In this document: piece by piece, positions 8,972-18,737 of the stretch
Numbering within the stretch: position 1 is the first letter of the stretch
Layout of the letters: every line of letters starts with the position of its first letter
Source: Desulfobacterales bacterium
GTDB lineage: Bacteria; Desulfobacterota; Desulfobacteria; Desulfobacterales; JAAELO01
Assembly: GCA_024226555.1 (NCBI GenBank)
Contig: JAAELO010000247.1
Location: 1-59,670, forward strand
Reading direction: 5' to 3'
Length of the DNA stretch: 59,670 nt
Notes under the pieces: model-generated
What the model was told of the DNA's origin: nothing
What the model saw: the letters and a program-made list of their open reading frames with translations, nothing else
Databases searched by the model: none
Program-made: the position numbers and the translations under genes

Positions 8972-10645
8972 ATGAATCTATTTGAAATATACAGATCAAA
9001 ATTATGGATAAGAGTAATGATACCCATATCACTAATACTCATCTTGATCTTTGCAACTATTATATTTTTAAACATAAGATCGGAGTATTCTCTTCTTGAT
9101 AAACAACTTGGTGCTCAAAATATTATGCTTGCCAAAGCTGTTAAAGGTGGAATGGAAGATGCCCTTGCTATTGGTAATAATGATGTTGTAAGAGACCAGT
9201 TTAAAAAACTTAAAAACGAACTACCAAGTGTTAAGGTTCATATTTACGATTTCAATAAAAAGATATCTTTTAGTACAGAGAGTGTAATCGGAAAACTGCA
9301 TAGCAATACAATTAATGATGATAAACTGGACATAGCTCTTGGCCATATGATTAAAACAGGGAATAAAGATAAAAACATTTATGACCTGAAAATAGATAAC
9401 GAAAATTATAACGCTGTAATATATCCAATACTTAATGAAAAAAGATGTTATCATTGCCATGGAAGTTCTCAGAAAGTACTTGGTGGAATGACTGTTATCG
9501 CATCAACTGAAAAAGCACTGAATGATATTAACAATACACGTAATTTAAGTATCCTTATAGGGGTAATAAGTCTTATATTGGTTATAGCTATAATCTACAT
9601 TTTAATAAAGATACTTGTTAGTAATCGTGTTACAAGAATTCTTAAAAGCATGGATAATTTGAGTGAAGGAGATTTTACAGGAAGACTCAGTTTTAAAGGG
9701 AAAGATGAACTATGTACTATTGGACTCAGAATCAATAGTGTTAGTGAGGATCTTTCCAATATTCTGTCTGAAATATTAGAAAACGGTGAAAGCATTAGTG
9801 ATTCATCAAATATTCTGAGTGAAATAGCAGAAGGTCTATCGGATGGTTCCCATAAGGCATCTGACAGTGCAACTTCCGTGGCATCGGCAGCAGAAGAGAT
9901 GAGCTCAAATATGACATCAATAGCTGCAGCATCAGAACAGGCTACGAGTAATCTAAATATAATTTCTGCAGCAGCAGAAGAGATGAACTCTACAGTTCAG
10001 GAAATAGCAGTTAATTCAAATATTGCAAAGAATGTTGTTGATAAGGCAGTAGAAGAGGTTGAAGGTGTTTCAAAAATAATGGATGAACTTTCTTCTGCTG
10101 CATTAGAAATAGATTCTGTTACAAGTGATATTCAAAAAATTGCAGGACAGGTCAGTCTGTTGGCACTTAATGCAAAAATCGAAGCAGCAAGGGCTGGTGA
10201 AGCTGGAAAAGGATTTACAATAGTTGCTCAGGAGATCACAGAGCTTTCTGTGCAAACAAGTGATGCAGTAGTTCAAGCAGAACAAAAACTAAAATGGATT
10301 CAGGATAAAACAGCAGAAACTGCAAAACAGGTATCAGAGATAGCAAAAGTGATCAGTGACTCCAACGAATCAATCACAACAATTGCAACAGCTGCTGAAG
10401 AACAATCTATCTCTTCAAAAGAGATTGCTGAAAACGTTTCCCAGGCATCAATTGGTATCTCAGGGGTTAATGAAAACGTCAATCAAAGTGCTATTGTTGC
10501 CGGTGAAGTGGCTAAACAGATTTCAGGAATTGATTCCATAACTTCAAGCATTGATGATGGTAGTGCAAAAGTTGATATGAGCGCAAAAGATCTATCCGGC
10601 ATGTCGGATAATTTGAAAAAAATGCTGCAGAAGTTCAAATTATAA
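8972..10645 (+). CDS. methyl-accepting chemotaxis protein with periplasmic c-type haem motif
   Basis: 557 aa. TM1 is at about 14-34, followed by a periplasmic sensor of ~155 residues and TM2 at about 193-215. A HAMP linker (about 215-265) and a long cytoplasmic MCP signalling domain follow, with the conserved tip [20 protein letters not shown]. The sensor carries one CXXCH, C159-Y-H-C-H163, followed by G-G-x-x-V, as in Tll0287/DUF3365-like haem sensors. A bound c-type haem would make it a redox, O2, NO or CO chemoreceptor. GGGAG precedes the ATG. The upstream tetrahaem cytochrome gene is 11 bp away. Methylation-site EE/Q pairs (AAEEMSS, AAEEMNS) are present. Confidence 0.9.
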   Translation: MNLFEIYRSKLWIRVMIPISLILILIFATIIFLNIRSEYSLLDKQLGAQNIMLAKAVKGGMEDALAIGNNDVVRDQFKKLKNELPSVKVHIYDFNKKISFSTESVIGKLHSNTINDDKLDIALGHMIKTGNKDKNIYDLKIDNENYNAVIYPILNEKRCYHCHGSSQKVLGGMTVIASTEKALNDINNTRNLSILIGVISLILVIAIIYILIKILVSNRVTRILKSMDNLSEGDFTGRLSFKGKDELCTIGLRINSVSEDLSNILSEILENGESISDSSNILSEIAEGLSDGSHKASDSATSVASAAEEMSSNMTSIAAASEQATSNLNIISAAAEEMNSTVQEIAVNSNIAKNVVDKAVEEVEGVSKIMDELSSAALEIDSVTSDIQKIAGQVSLLALNAKIEAARAGEAGKGFTIVAQEITELSVQTSDAVVQAEQKLKWIQDKTAETAKQVSEIAKVISDSNESITTIATAAEEQSISSKEIAENVSQASIGISGVNENVNQSAIVAGEVAKQISGIDSITSSIDDGSAKVDMSAKDLSGMSDNLKKMLQKFKL

Positions 10646-10695
10646 TTAAGTCATTTTTTAATAAACATTTATTTTGAGAAATAGTTATTATAAAT

Positions 10696-11655
10696 ATGGA
10701 ACTAATATTTTTAGGAACATCATCCGGTGTACCAACAAAAACAAGAAATGTTTATAGTTTTGCATTTAAATATATAAACTCTAAATCATGGTATATGGTT
10801 GATTGTGGCGAGGGAACACAACATCAACTCTTAAAAACAAACTTATCTTTAAATAATTTGAGCGCTGTTTTTATTACTCATGTTCATGGTGATCATCTTT
10901 ATGGTCTTCCAGGTCTTTTGGCAAGTGCAACTATGTATGGTCGAGAAGAACCCCTTAAAATAATCGGTCCAAATGCTGTTAAGGAGTATATAGAATCAAC
11001 AAAAGAGCTTACTCAAACAAGATTTTCATATGAAATAGAGTTTATAAATATTGATGAAAAAAATAAGTTGGAAGTAAATGATTTTAATGTAGATATAGTA
11101 GAGTTATCCCATAGGGTTTCATCCTTTGGTTTTTGTTTTACAGAAAAAGATATTACTCAAAAACTTGATGTAAAAAAATTAGAAAAAAACGGAATTCCTA
11201 AAGGACCACTTTGGGGAAAAATTCAGAGTGGTGAGGATATTTTTGTTGATGGAAAACAGTTGAAAAGCTGTGATTACCTCCTAAAAAGAAGAGAGCCTCG
11301 GAAAGTTATTGTCGCAGGAGATAATGACAATCCTTTATTACTAAAAAAACATATAAACTCATTAGATGTTCTGGTTCATGAAGCTACTTACACTAATGAT
11401 ATTGCAGAGGATAAGGGAGAGATTCCACAGCACTGTTCTGCAAAAAAGATAGCCTCTTTTTCAAAAGAAAACTCAATCCCAAATCTTATTCTCACCCATT
11501 TTAGTCCACGATATCAGGAGAAAGACAAAGGTAATGGTCTTAAAATAGATGATATCAAAGAAGAAGGTTTGATGAATTACAACGGAAATCTTATTCTTGC
11601 AAATGATTTTGACAGGTTCATTCTTAATGCCAAAGGTGAAGTCGTAAAAACTTAA
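10696..11655 (+). CDS. rnz: ribonuclease Z
   Basis: A 319-aa metallo-beta-lactamase-fold endonuclease that matures the 3' ends of tRNA precursors in the cytoplasm. It begins MELIFLGTSSGVPT as usual for RNase Z. The zinc motif H-V-H-G-D-H is at 62-67, followed by GLPGLL. Further ligand regions are ELSHRV, AGDND and, near the C-terminus, LTHFSPRY. Length fits bacterial RNase Z (about 300-320). The gene lies 50 bp after the chemoreceptor with no visible terminator between. Confidence 0.92.
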   Translation: MELIFLGTSSGVPTKTRNVYSFAFKYINSKSWYMVDCGEGTQHQLLKTNLSLNNLSAVFITHVHGDHLYGLPGLLASATMYGREEPLKIIGPNAVKEYIESTKELTQTRFSYEIEFINIDEKNKLEVNDFNVDIVELSHRVSSFGFCFTEKDITQKLDVKKLEKNGIPKGPLWGKIQSGEDIFVDGKQLKSCDYLLKRREPRKVIVAGDNDNPLLLKKHINSLDVLVHEATYTNDIAEDKGEIPQHCSAKKIASFSKENSIPNLILTHFSPRYQEKDKGNGLKIDDIKEEGLMNYNGNLILANDFDRFILNAKGEVVKT

Positions 11656-12000
11656 TACCTATTTTAGTAAAGATTGGTGAAGCATTTTTCTCAAAAGGGT
11701 TTATGTCCTGCCTGCAACTTAATTCATCATGATATGAAACACTTAGAAGAATATCACTAAAATATTCATGTTTAATAAGTACAGGGCTTTTCAGCAAATT
11801 TAAAATGAAAATCACTTTTTGATACGAATGATTCATTCAAACTTAAATTTATGTTTTTTACTTTTTTTAAGAGTATTTAAAAGATTCTGTTCAGTCCAGT
11901 CAGCTCTTATAAACAGGTCAATTTTCAATCCCTTTCAGGTTAGGATCATTCTTTCCACAAAAAAAGATGGGATTTTTTTCTTGGAAGATAATGATATCAA
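11656..12000 (-). pseudogene. possible decayed minus-strand gene
   Basis: No intact gene. On the minus strand, protein-like fragments appear in shifting frames: NPIFFCGKNDPNLKGIEN, then IDLFIRADWTEQNLLNTLKK and then SDILLSVSYHDELSCRQD. This is what a frameshifted relic would look like. I do not recognise the family, and chance open frames in AT-rich DNA are a real alternative. Confidence 0.25.
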
Positions 12001-12042
12001 AAAAAATGCGTTATACCCTTTAATGGGCATAACGCATTATTT
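12001..12042 (-). terminator. terminator hairpin of the three-repeat secreted protein gene
   Basis: The inverted repeat ATGCGTTATACCC / GGGCATAACGCAT (one bulge) is flanked by A-runs on the plus-strand left side, which read as a U tract on the minus strand. It is placed 30 bp after the minus-strand stop at 12072, a typical intrinsic terminator. Confidence 0.8.
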
Positions 12043-12071
12043 AAAATCGTATCTATATAATCGGGCGGCTA

Positions 12072-12830
12072 TTAATCAGTTAAACCACTGTCAACTGCCA
12101 TACCATTTTGAAGAATGAAGAACTTATAACCAGCTACAGCATCTCTAGGTCCGAAAACCATTTTTGTCATACCGTTTTTTAATACTTTTGTACTGATAGG
12201 CTGACCATATTTTTTAGTTATAGCTTTAAGGCTCATTGGGTGTTTTTTAAACCATTTTTTCATAAATTTGCTAATCTTTGGTGTAGTATCGCTTGATTTC
12301 TTTGCAGAAACCTGAGTCATACCAGCATCAAGAATTCTTCCATTATGAGAAATAAAGAATTTTTTACCTGTTTGAGCATCACCATAATTAAAAATTACTC
12401 TTTTCATACCGTTAGGAAAAGTTGTTGTGCTTAGAGGCTTTCCATATTTTTTTATTCTGGACTTAAGAGTAACGTTATTCTTTTTGTAATAAACAGACAT
12501 CAAACGACTTAAATGTGGCTTAGTTGCTTTCTTTGCCTTTTGATAAAGAGAAGGTGTAACTCCCTGATCAATAACTATACCATCTTTTACTATGAAATAT
12601 GTGTAACCAATCTCAGCATCTTTTTCACCATATATTCTTTTTTCAAGACCTTCAGAAATTACATGAACGCTAACCGCATCTCCCCACTTCATCTCTAATT
12701 GCTTTACAGTAGTAGGATTGCTCTTGAAGTATTTCTGAATACGAGATTCGTATGCAGATGCAGAACTAACTCCAATTAACAATGCTACTGCTGTGACAGC
12801 GATCAAAACTCTTTTTACAGTCAATTTCAT
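12072..12830 (-). CDS. secreted protein with three ~60-residue repeats
   Basis: 252 aa with a clear signal peptide (VLIAVTAVALLIGVSSASA, cleavage about residue 27). The mature part is three tandem units (about 33-92, 109-169 and 187-247). Each follows the pattern KKYGxPxS...NGMxRxxF...DAxxGxxFFIxxNGxxxDxGxT. The pattern resembles SmpA/OmlA-type small lipoprotein domains, but I cannot assign a named family. It is probably periplasmic or extracellular. AGGGGAG precedes the ATG. It is flanked by a terminator downstream and about 480 bp of gene-free sequence upstream. Confidence 0.7.
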   Translation of the reverse strand: MKLTVKRVLIAVTAVALLIGVSSASAYESRIQKYFKSNPTTVKQLEMKWGDAVSVHVISEGLEKRIYGEKDAEIGYTYFIVKDGIVIDQGVTPSLYQKAKKATKPHLSRLMSVYYKKNNVTLKSRIKKYGKPLSTTTFPNGMKRVIFNYGDAQTGKKFFISHNGRILDAGMTQVSAKKSSDTTPKISKFMKKWFKKHPMSLKAITKKYGQPISTKVLKNGMTKMVFGPRDAVAGYKFFILQNGMAVDSGLTD

Positions 12831-13312
12831 TTTTGTTCTCCCCTTTTAAGAATTTAATAATTTTTGCTTTTATAATAATTCAATTACTTTAAAAAATAAA
12901 CAAAGATTATATAAAAAATTAATTTATTAAAATATTCACTTACTAAATCGAGTTCATTGGTTTTGTCAAGGTATATTCTTTAACAAAACATATAATGTAT
13001 AGATAAAGAACAATTTAATATTGCTTCATCCAAATGTTAATGGCAACAATTATTTTCAAGTTTATAAACTCTATACATAAGTATATGTGCGTAGGGTTTT
13101 GATTTATTTAATTAAAATTTACAAAAAAAAAATTCAATTAATTACTGTTTTAAGAATACAATAGACAAAAATATCTACTATTTATGCTTTTAGGGCACTC
13201 TAACAGCGATGTATAAATAACTCTCCTACTTATAAACTATCACCTTGAATAAAAGAGAGATTTTTAAAAAAAATCATGATATAGTTATTCTTTTTATATA
13301 AAAGGTAACAAA
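12831..13312. other. gene-free AT-rich spacer between divergent genes
   Basis: 482 bp between a minus-strand and a plus-strand gene. I see no ORF with a ribosome site and no member of the repeat families. It should contain the two divergent promoters, but base composition is so AT-rich that candidate -10 boxes are not informative. Confidence 0.5.
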
Positions 13313-13912
13313 ATGGATTTAATAACAACCTTAAGCCTTGCACTGGCAATGTTTATTTTAGCAATAACTCCCGGTCCCGGTGTTTTGGCAACTGTTGCAA
13401 AATCACTTGCAACAGGTTTTCAGAACTCTTTAGGTCTTATTCTGGGAATTGTTCTTGGAGATGCTATTTTTCTGTTATTTGCTATTTTTGGGCTTTCATT
13501 TGTAGCGAAGGTAATGGGCGATTTCTTCATTATCGTAAAGTATTGTGGCAGTCTTTATTTGATATGGATCGGGATAAAAATATTTATCACTAAAGAAACA
13601 AATATTAGCGAGACATCCAAAACAGGTAATTTTATTACAGGACTCTTAATAACCCTTTCAAATCCAAAAGTGATACTTTTCTACTGTGGTTTTTTGCCTA
13701 CATTTTTAGATCTGTCAAATCTTAAAAATACGGATATTATGATTGTTTTTTTCGTTATTTTATCAATTCTTGCTTCAGTTCTGATGGCATATGCATACCT
13801 TGGAGAATCAACCCGGTCATTAATTAAAAACAAGAAATCTTTGAGAAGGGTTAATAAGATTGCAGGATGTGTTATGGTTACATCGGGTATTGCCATTGTA
13901 ACAAAATCATAA
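13313..13912 (+). CDS. LysE-family exporter
   Basis: 199 aa, about six transmembrane helices. It has the LysE/RhtB N-terminal signature ITPGPGVLATVAKSLATGF (about residues 18-36) and the mid-protein LSNPKVILFYCGFLPTF. These carriers export amino acids or related metabolites; the substrate is unknown. Two bases separate its stop from the phosphoesterase start, so the genes form an operon. Confidence 0.88.
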   Translation: MDLITTLSLALAMFILAITPGPGVLATVAKSLATGFQNSLGLILGIVLGDAIFLLFAIFGLSFVAKVMGDFFIIVKYCGSLYLIWIGIKIFITKETNISETSKTGNFITGLLITLSNPKVILFYCGFLPTFLDLSNLKNTDIMIVFFVILSILASVLMAYAYLGESTRSLIKNKKSLRRVNKIAGCVMVTSGIAIVTKS

Positions 13913-13914
13913 AA

Positions 13915-14505
13915 ATGAAAATACTATCCATATCAGATATATTGGTTAAAGAGTTAGAAACTGAGTTCGATGGTTCTATATTTGAAGGTATTGACCTTAT
14001 TCTTTCCTGTGGAGATTTGCCACCTGAATATTTGACCAAAGTGATGACTCTGGTTGGAGCTCCACTTTTTTATATTAAAGGAAATCATGATATTCGTTAT
14101 CAATCAAAACCCCCCCAGGGTTGTCTTGATCTCCATAGTAAGATCATTAAGTTTAAAGGTTATAAAATTATAGGTTTTGATGGTTCAAACTGGTATAATG
14201 GAGGACCAAACCAATACACAGATAAGCAGATGAAAAAAATGATTAAAAGTTTAAGAGCTTCTATCTGGTTTAATAAAGGTGTTGATATTGTTTTAACCCA
14301 TGCTCCTCCAAGGTACTTAGGTGATGCAGAAGATAGGTGTCATATGGGTTTTGACAGTTTTAGAAACCTTATATCAAAATATAAACCTGAATATTTTGTA
14401 CACGGACATATACACAAAGCTTTTAAAAAAAATGAAGACAGGGTAACAGTTTTTAATCAAACTAAAATTATTAATTCCTGCGGCTATCATATTTTTGAAA
14501 TATAA
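13915..14505 (+). CDS. metallophosphoesterase
   Basis: 196 aa, calcineurin-like phosphoesterase fold. Metal-ligand motifs are Asp8 in SISDILV (the usual D-x-H histidine is absent), GDL at 33-35, GNHD at 56-59, LTHAPPR, and GHIH near the C-terminus. The SCGDLPPEYL context belongs to a sub-family in which the first histidine is commonly missing, so it is probably still an enzyme acting on a nucleotide or phospho-ester. The start is ATG 13915, immediately after the LysE stop; a longer frame would overlap lysE by about 50 bp without a site. Confidence 0.82.
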   Translation: MKILSISDILVKELETEFDGSIFEGIDLILSCGDLPPEYLTKVMTLVGAPLFYIKGNHDIRYQSKPPQGCLDLHSKIIKFKGYKIIGFDGSNWYNGGPNQYTDKQMKKMIKSLRASIWFNKGVDIVLTHAPPRYLGDAEDRCHMGFDSFRNLISKYKPEYFVHGHIHKAFKKNEDRVTVFNQTKIINSCGYHIFEI

Positions 14506-14527
14506 AATAACAAAATAGGTAAGACTT

Positions 14528-15604
14528 ATGTTTAAGGTAATAAAAAAATTATTTTCAAATAATGAAAACTCAGAGATAAAATCATTTGATGAGAGCCAGC
14601 ACATTGAAGAAGCTTATGACACTAGAGAGAGAGGGATTAAAACTGTCCCATTAAATCAAATTGTTGGAAGTGTTGGACGTTATCATGACTTTGATGGTCA
14701 GTTTAAACCAAAACAACACTTACCTTCAGCAAGATTGCAGAGTATTAAAACGGCAATGAGAAATGGTAAAATCCTTCCACCTGTTAAATTATATCAGATT
14801 AAAAATGAATATTATGTTTTAGATGGGAATCACAGAGTTGCAATGGCCAAAGAACTTAATTGGGACTCAATCCAGGCTAAAATTGTGGAGTTTATCTCAT
14901 CAAAAGAGACCATCTGCGATATTCTTTATAATGAAAAATCCGAATTTTTAGAAAAAACCGGACTTCTTACAACCCTTGAACTCACTGAAATAGGCCAGTA
15001 CAGGCGTATGATGGATCAGATTCTCCAGCATAAAACATTTATGGAGGAGGAAAAATGGTCCACTGTAACATTAAAAGAAGCCAGTTCTGATTGGTATAGA
15101 AGCATCTACAAACCCCTTGTTGTCATAATTGAGAAAGCAAATTTAATAAGAGCTTTTAAGAACAGAACTATAAGTGACTTATATATGTATGTATCTTCAC
15201 ACCAATGGGGTAAGAGGCTTGGAAGAGAGTATGGAAAGGAAATTGACAATTTAATACCTAAAAGCATGGAAGAGTTTCGTTCAAAAATGTCTAACAAGAA
15301 GGTTGACGAATACCCGGAAATGCACAGACAAATCACTGTTTTCATACTTATGAATGTGGAAGCAAAAAGAGAAGCCAGAATAATTGAAAAAATATATGAA
15401 TTTAAAGAAACAAAAGAGATTCACTCAGTACATGGTGCTCACGATTTGCTTATAAAATTTAAGCTTAAACGAGATCTTCTTACATCTGATGCAGAAACAA
15501 TATCAATATATATAAACCGTATCAGACTGGTCACCGGGGTAAAAAGTACGCACACCCTGATACCGGGTTTCTCAAAAATTAAAGATGAACATGACAAAAA
15601 GTAA
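14528..15604 (+). CDS. ParB-like domain protein with C-terminal Lrp/AsnC-type domain
   Basis: 358 aa. Residues about 35-125 form a ParB/sulfiredoxin-like domain, including ILPPVKLYQ and LDGNHRVAMAKEL. The middle part (about 130-265) is helical and unassigned. The last ~80 residues match the Lrp/AsnC ligand-binding (RAM) pattern: QITVFILMNVEA, then VHGAHDLLIKF, then INRIRLVTGVKSTHTLI. It has no helix-turn-helix that I can see, so it is not a classic chromosome-partition ParB. It could be a ligand-responsive enzyme or regulator. It lies 22 bp after the phosphoesterase, probably in the same operon. Confidence 0.75.
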   Translation: MFKVIKKLFSNNENSEIKSFDESQHIEEAYDTRERGIKTVPLNQIVGSVGRYHDFDGQFKPKQHLPSARLQSIKTAMRNGKILPPVKLYQIKNEYYVLDGNHRVAMAKELNWDSIQAKIVEFISSKETICDILYNEKSEFLEKTGLLTTLELTEIGQYRRMMDQILQHKTFMEEEKWSTVTLKEASSDWYRSIYKPLVVIIEKANLIRAFKNRTISDLYMYVSSHQWGKRLGREYGKEIDNLIPKSMEEFRSKMSNKKVDEYPEMHRQITVFILMNVEAKREARIIEKIYEFKETKEIHSVHGAHDLLIKFKLKRDLLTSDAETISIYINRIRLVTGVKSTHTLIPGFSKIKDEHDKK

Positions 15605-15673
15605 TTTGACTTTTGTTATAAGTCATGAAAAATAAAACGAAATATTAACTTCCAATAATTTAGGAATAGGAAA

Positions 15674-16717
15674 ATGAGCAAATCTCTAACTTATGCAGAT
15701 GCTGGTGTAGATATCGACAAAGGAAACGCTTTTGTTGAAAATATAAAAAAGATTGTAAAAGAAACACCTCAAAAAGGTGTTTTAGGCGGTATAGGAGGGT
15801 TTGGAGGACTATTCTCACCAGATCTTTCAGGTATGACTGAGCCTGTATTTGTTAGTGGTACTGATGGTGTTGGGACTAAGCTCAAAATAGCTTTTCTGAC
15901 AGGTAGGCACGACACAATCGGGATAGATCTTGTTGCCATGTGTGTGAATGATATCGCTGTTACTGGTGCAAAGCCTCTTTTTTTCCTTGATTATTTTTCA
16001 ACGGGAAAACTTGATCTAAATACTGCAACAGACGTGGTAAAAGGAATCGCTGAGGGTTGTAAGCAGTCTGGTTGTGCTCTTCTTGGTGGTGAGACAGCAG
16101 AGATGCCTGGAATATATGGAGATAATGAGTATGATCTTGCTGGTTTTTCAGTTGGTATTGTTGATAAAAGTAAGATGATCGATAACTCAAAAATTAAAGA
16201 TGGGCACCAGCTTATCGGTATAGAATCCAGTGGAATTCATAGTAACGGTTATTCTCTGGTGCGTAAAATATGTTTTGAAATTTTAGGACTGAAGGTGGAT
16301 TCCTTTGTTCCTGAATTAGACAAAACAATTGGTGAAGAACTGATCGTTCCAACAAAAATATACACCAAAGTTATTGCTGATATTTTAAAAACTACAGAGG
16401 TACATGGCCTTGCGCATATCACTGGAGGTGGACTTGATGAAAATATTGTTCGGGTTTTACCAAATGAATTGAAAATAAGAATAAAAAAAGATAGCTGGGA
16501 CATACCACCAATTTTCAAATTCCTTCAAGAGGGAGGAAACGTTGAAACTAAAGAGATGATGCGAACCTTCAATAATGGAATAGGAATGGTTGTAATTATT
16601 CCTGAATCCGCAACATCAGAAGTTCTTGATACCATCAGTAATAGTGGTGAGAAGGCATTTTTAATTGGAGATGTTAAGGACAGGGATGATAAAGAAGAAA
16701 GAGTAGAATGGATCTAA
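15674..16717 (+). CDS. purM: phosphoribosylformylglycinamidine cyclo-ligase (AIR synthase)
   Basis: 347 aa, the usual length. It catalyses ATP-dependent closure of FGAM to AIR in purine synthesis. Family marks are SYADAG-like LTYADAGVDIDKGN at the N-terminus, GTDGVGTKLKIA (about 62-73), MCVNDI, GGETAEMPG and HITGGG. It is one base ahead of tsaD, so the two are translationally close. This is a core gene. Confidence 0.95.
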   Translation: MSKSLTYADAGVDIDKGNAFVENIKKIVKETPQKGVLGGIGGFGGLFSPDLSGMTEPVFVSGTDGVGTKLKIAFLTGRHDTIGIDLVAMCVNDIAVTGAKPLFFLDYFSTGKLDLNTATDVVKGIAEGCKQSGCALLGGETAEMPGIYGDNEYDLAGFSVGIVDKSKMIDNSKIKDGHQLIGIESSGIHSNGYSLVRKICFEILGLKVDSFVPELDKTIGEELIVPTKIYTKVIADILKTTEVHGLAHITGGGLDENIVRVLPNELKIRIKKDSWDIPPIFKFLQEGGNVETKEMMRTFNNGIGMVVIIPESATSEVLDTISNSGEKAFLIGDVKDRDDKEERVEWI

Positions 16718-16718
16718 A

Positions 16719-17735
16719 ATGAAGATTTTAGGTATTGAAACCTCATGTGATGAAACAGCAGCTTCAATTGTTGAAAATGGGAGAACAGTCCTTTCTTCTG
16801 TTATTTCTACACAGATAGATATCCATCATCAATATGGTGGAGTGGTTCCGGAACTTGCATCTCGAAATCATATTGAAGCCATTGTTCCTGTTGTTAATGA
16901 AGCCTTTGATAATGCGGGTTTAAATAAAAACCAGATAGATGGTGTTTCAGTTACTCAGGGTCCTGGTTTAGTTGGAGCACTTCTTGTTGGTTTTACATTT
17001 GCAAAATCCTTTGCCTATGCCCAAAAACTCCCATTTATTGGTGTTAACCACCTTGAGGGACACATATCTTCAGTTTTTCTTGAAAATAATTCACCTGAGT
17101 TTCCCTATGTTGCTCTTCTTGTATCAGGAGGGCACACAAGTATCTATTATGTCAAATCCCATACAGAGTATGAATTAATGGGACAGACAAGGGATGATGC
17201 TGTGGGGGAAGCATATGACAAAGTTTCTAAGATGGTAGGCTATGGTTATCCAGGAGGTAAGGTTATTGATGATCTTGCCAAAAAAGGTGATAAGAAGAAG
17301 ATTAAATTTCCCCGGTCATATCTTGAAAAGAATGGTTTTGATTTCAGTTTCAGCGGTTTAAAAACTTCTGTAAACAGATATCTTAAATTAAATGAAAACT
17401 ATATGGAATACATTAGTGATATTGCAGCAGGTTTTCAGGAATCTGTAATAGAGGTGCTTAGTTATAAAATACTAAATGCGGCAAAAATAAAAGGGTGTAA
17501 TGATATTGCAATAGTTGGAGGAGTTGCAGCAAATAGTAGACTTCGTGAAAAAGTTACAAATGATGCAAAAAAATATGGTATCAATGTATATATCCCTTCA
17601 ATCGAATATTGCGGTGACAACGCCGCAATGATTGCCTCTATTGGTTATCTTTATCTGAAGAAAGGTTTAACAACTGAGCTCAATGGTGACGTTTATTCAA
17701 GGCCTAAAGTTGTTTCTGGCAAAAAGCATAAATAA
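16719..17735 (+). CDS. tsaD: tRNA N6-threonylcarbamoyladenosine synthase subunit TsaD
   Basis: A 338-aa ASKHA-fold protein that transfers the threonylcarbamoyl group to A37 of ANN-decoding tRNAs, together with TsaB/TsaE. It begins MKILGIETSCDETAAS. Metal ligands are His111 and His115 in NHLEGH, plus the aspartate in YCGDNAAMIA. GGVAANSRLR is also present. The gene starts 2 nt after the purM stop. Confidence 0.96.
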   Translation: MKILGIETSCDETAASIVENGRTVLSSVISTQIDIHHQYGGVVPELASRNHIEAIVPVVNEAFDNAGLNKNQIDGVSVTQGPGLVGALLVGFTFAKSFAYAQKLPFIGVNHLEGHISSVFLENNSPEFPYVALLVSGGHTSIYYVKSHTEYELMGQTRDDAVGEAYDKVSKMVGYGYPGGKVIDDLAKKGDKKKIKFPRSYLEKNGFDFSFSGLKTSVNRYLKLNENYMEYISDIAAGFQESVIEVLSYKILNAAKIKGCNDIAIVGGVAANSRLREKVTNDAKKYGINVYIPSIEYCGDNAAMIASIGYLYLKKGLTTELNGDVYSRPKVVSGKKHK

Positions 17736-17761
17736 TCCCCAGGTAGAAAAACGGATTTTAA

Positions 17762-18715
17762 ATGAATATAGTAAATGGATTAAAAAAGACATTTTTTGAT
17801 ACTGTAAATACATGCAAAGAGCTCTTTATAATAATCATTCCAATATCTATTATTACAAGATTTTTGGATATCTTTGGATTAATAGAGTATATAGGTGTTT
17901 TTTTAAGCCCAGTTATGGGAATTGTTGGCCTTCCAGGAAGTATGGGAATAGTTTGGGCAACGGCCATGATAACAAATATGTATGCCGGTATTATTGTTTT
18001 TGCAGCTTTAGCTCCACAAGCCGGACTAACAGTTGCCCAGGTTACAGTTCTTGCTACAATGATATTGGTCGCGCACTCACTTCCCATTGAGATTAGAATA
18101 TCGCAGAAAGCAGGACCAAGATTAAGATTTATTGCACCCTTAAGAATTTTTGGAGCGCTCTTAATTGGGTTTTTATTAAACAAAAGTTACGAAATGTTTA
18201 ATTATCTTCAGGAACCCAATCAGGCATTATGGACACCAGCTGCAAAAGATAGTTCATGGATCGGATGGGCAAAAGGAGAGATAAATAATTTTATCTGGAT
18301 ATTTCTGATAATTATTACACTTCTTTTAACTATGAAAATTTTAGATAAAATTGGAGTCATAGACCTCTTAAAAAAACTCCTCACACCTGTTTTGACGATC
18401 CTTGGAATGAGTAGTGCAGCTCTTCCAATCACAATGATTGGTATGACTTTAGGTATTGGATATGGGGGAGGTTTAATAATTCAGGAAGCTAAAAATGGAG
18501 AGATGACAAAATTTGATATCTTTTACTCTTTAGCTCTAATGAGTCTCTGTCACAGCCTGGTTGAGGACACTCTACTAATGGTGGTTATAGGAGGCCATAT
18601 CTCCGGGATAATATGGGGACGAATCCTTTTTACTTTTGTTGCTATCTATATACTTGGAAAAATAATGCGAAAAGTACCAGATTCTATTTTCAACAAACAC
18701 TTCTTTCGTGTATAG
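17762..18715 (+). CDS. nucleoside-recognition (Gate) domain membrane protein
   Basis: A 317-aa integral membrane protein with two Gate-domain halves. The first half has about four helices, including IVWATAMITNMYAG; the second includes MIGMTLGIGYGGGLII and LALMSLCHSLVEDTLL. Related proteins include SpmA/SpmB and YjiH, with roles in transport or envelope maturation; the function here is unknown. It follows tsaD by 26 bp and ends at a hairpin, so it likely closes the purM-tsaD operon. Confidence 0.8.
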   Translation: MNIVNGLKKTFFDTVNTCKELFIIIIPISIITRFLDIFGLIEYIGVFLSPVMGIVGLPGSMGIVWATAMITNMYAGIIVFAALAPQAGLTVAQVTVLATMILVAHSLPIEIRISQKAGPRLRFIAPLRIFGALLIGFLLNKSYEMFNYLQEPNQALWTPAAKDSSWIGWAKGEINNFIWIFLIIITLLLTMKILDKIGVIDLLKKLLTPVLTILGMSSAALPITMIGMTLGIGYGGGLIIQEAKNGEMTKFDIFYSLALMSLCHSLVEDTLLMVVIGGHISGIIWGRILFTFVAIYILGKIMRKVPDSIFNKHFFRV

Positions 18716-18716
18716 A

Positions 18717-18737
18717 ATAAAGAAGCTTGCTTCTTTA
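18717..18737 (+). terminator. hairpin terminator
   Basis: A 10-bp perfect stem (ATAAAGAAGC / GCTTCTTTAT) with a 2-nt centre directly follows the Gate-domain gene. The downstream U tract is weak. Confidence 0.6.

Noticed and set aside
11819-12118. Plus-strand 99-aa ORF
   Set aside because: Overlaps the terminator and the 3' end of the minus-strand secreted-protein gene, has no ribosome site and has unnatural composition.
13915-14505. Phosphoesterase judged inactive because the D-x-H histidine is missing
   Set aside because: The remaining metal motifs (GD, GNHD, H, GHxH) are complete and the sub-family commonly lacks that histidine.
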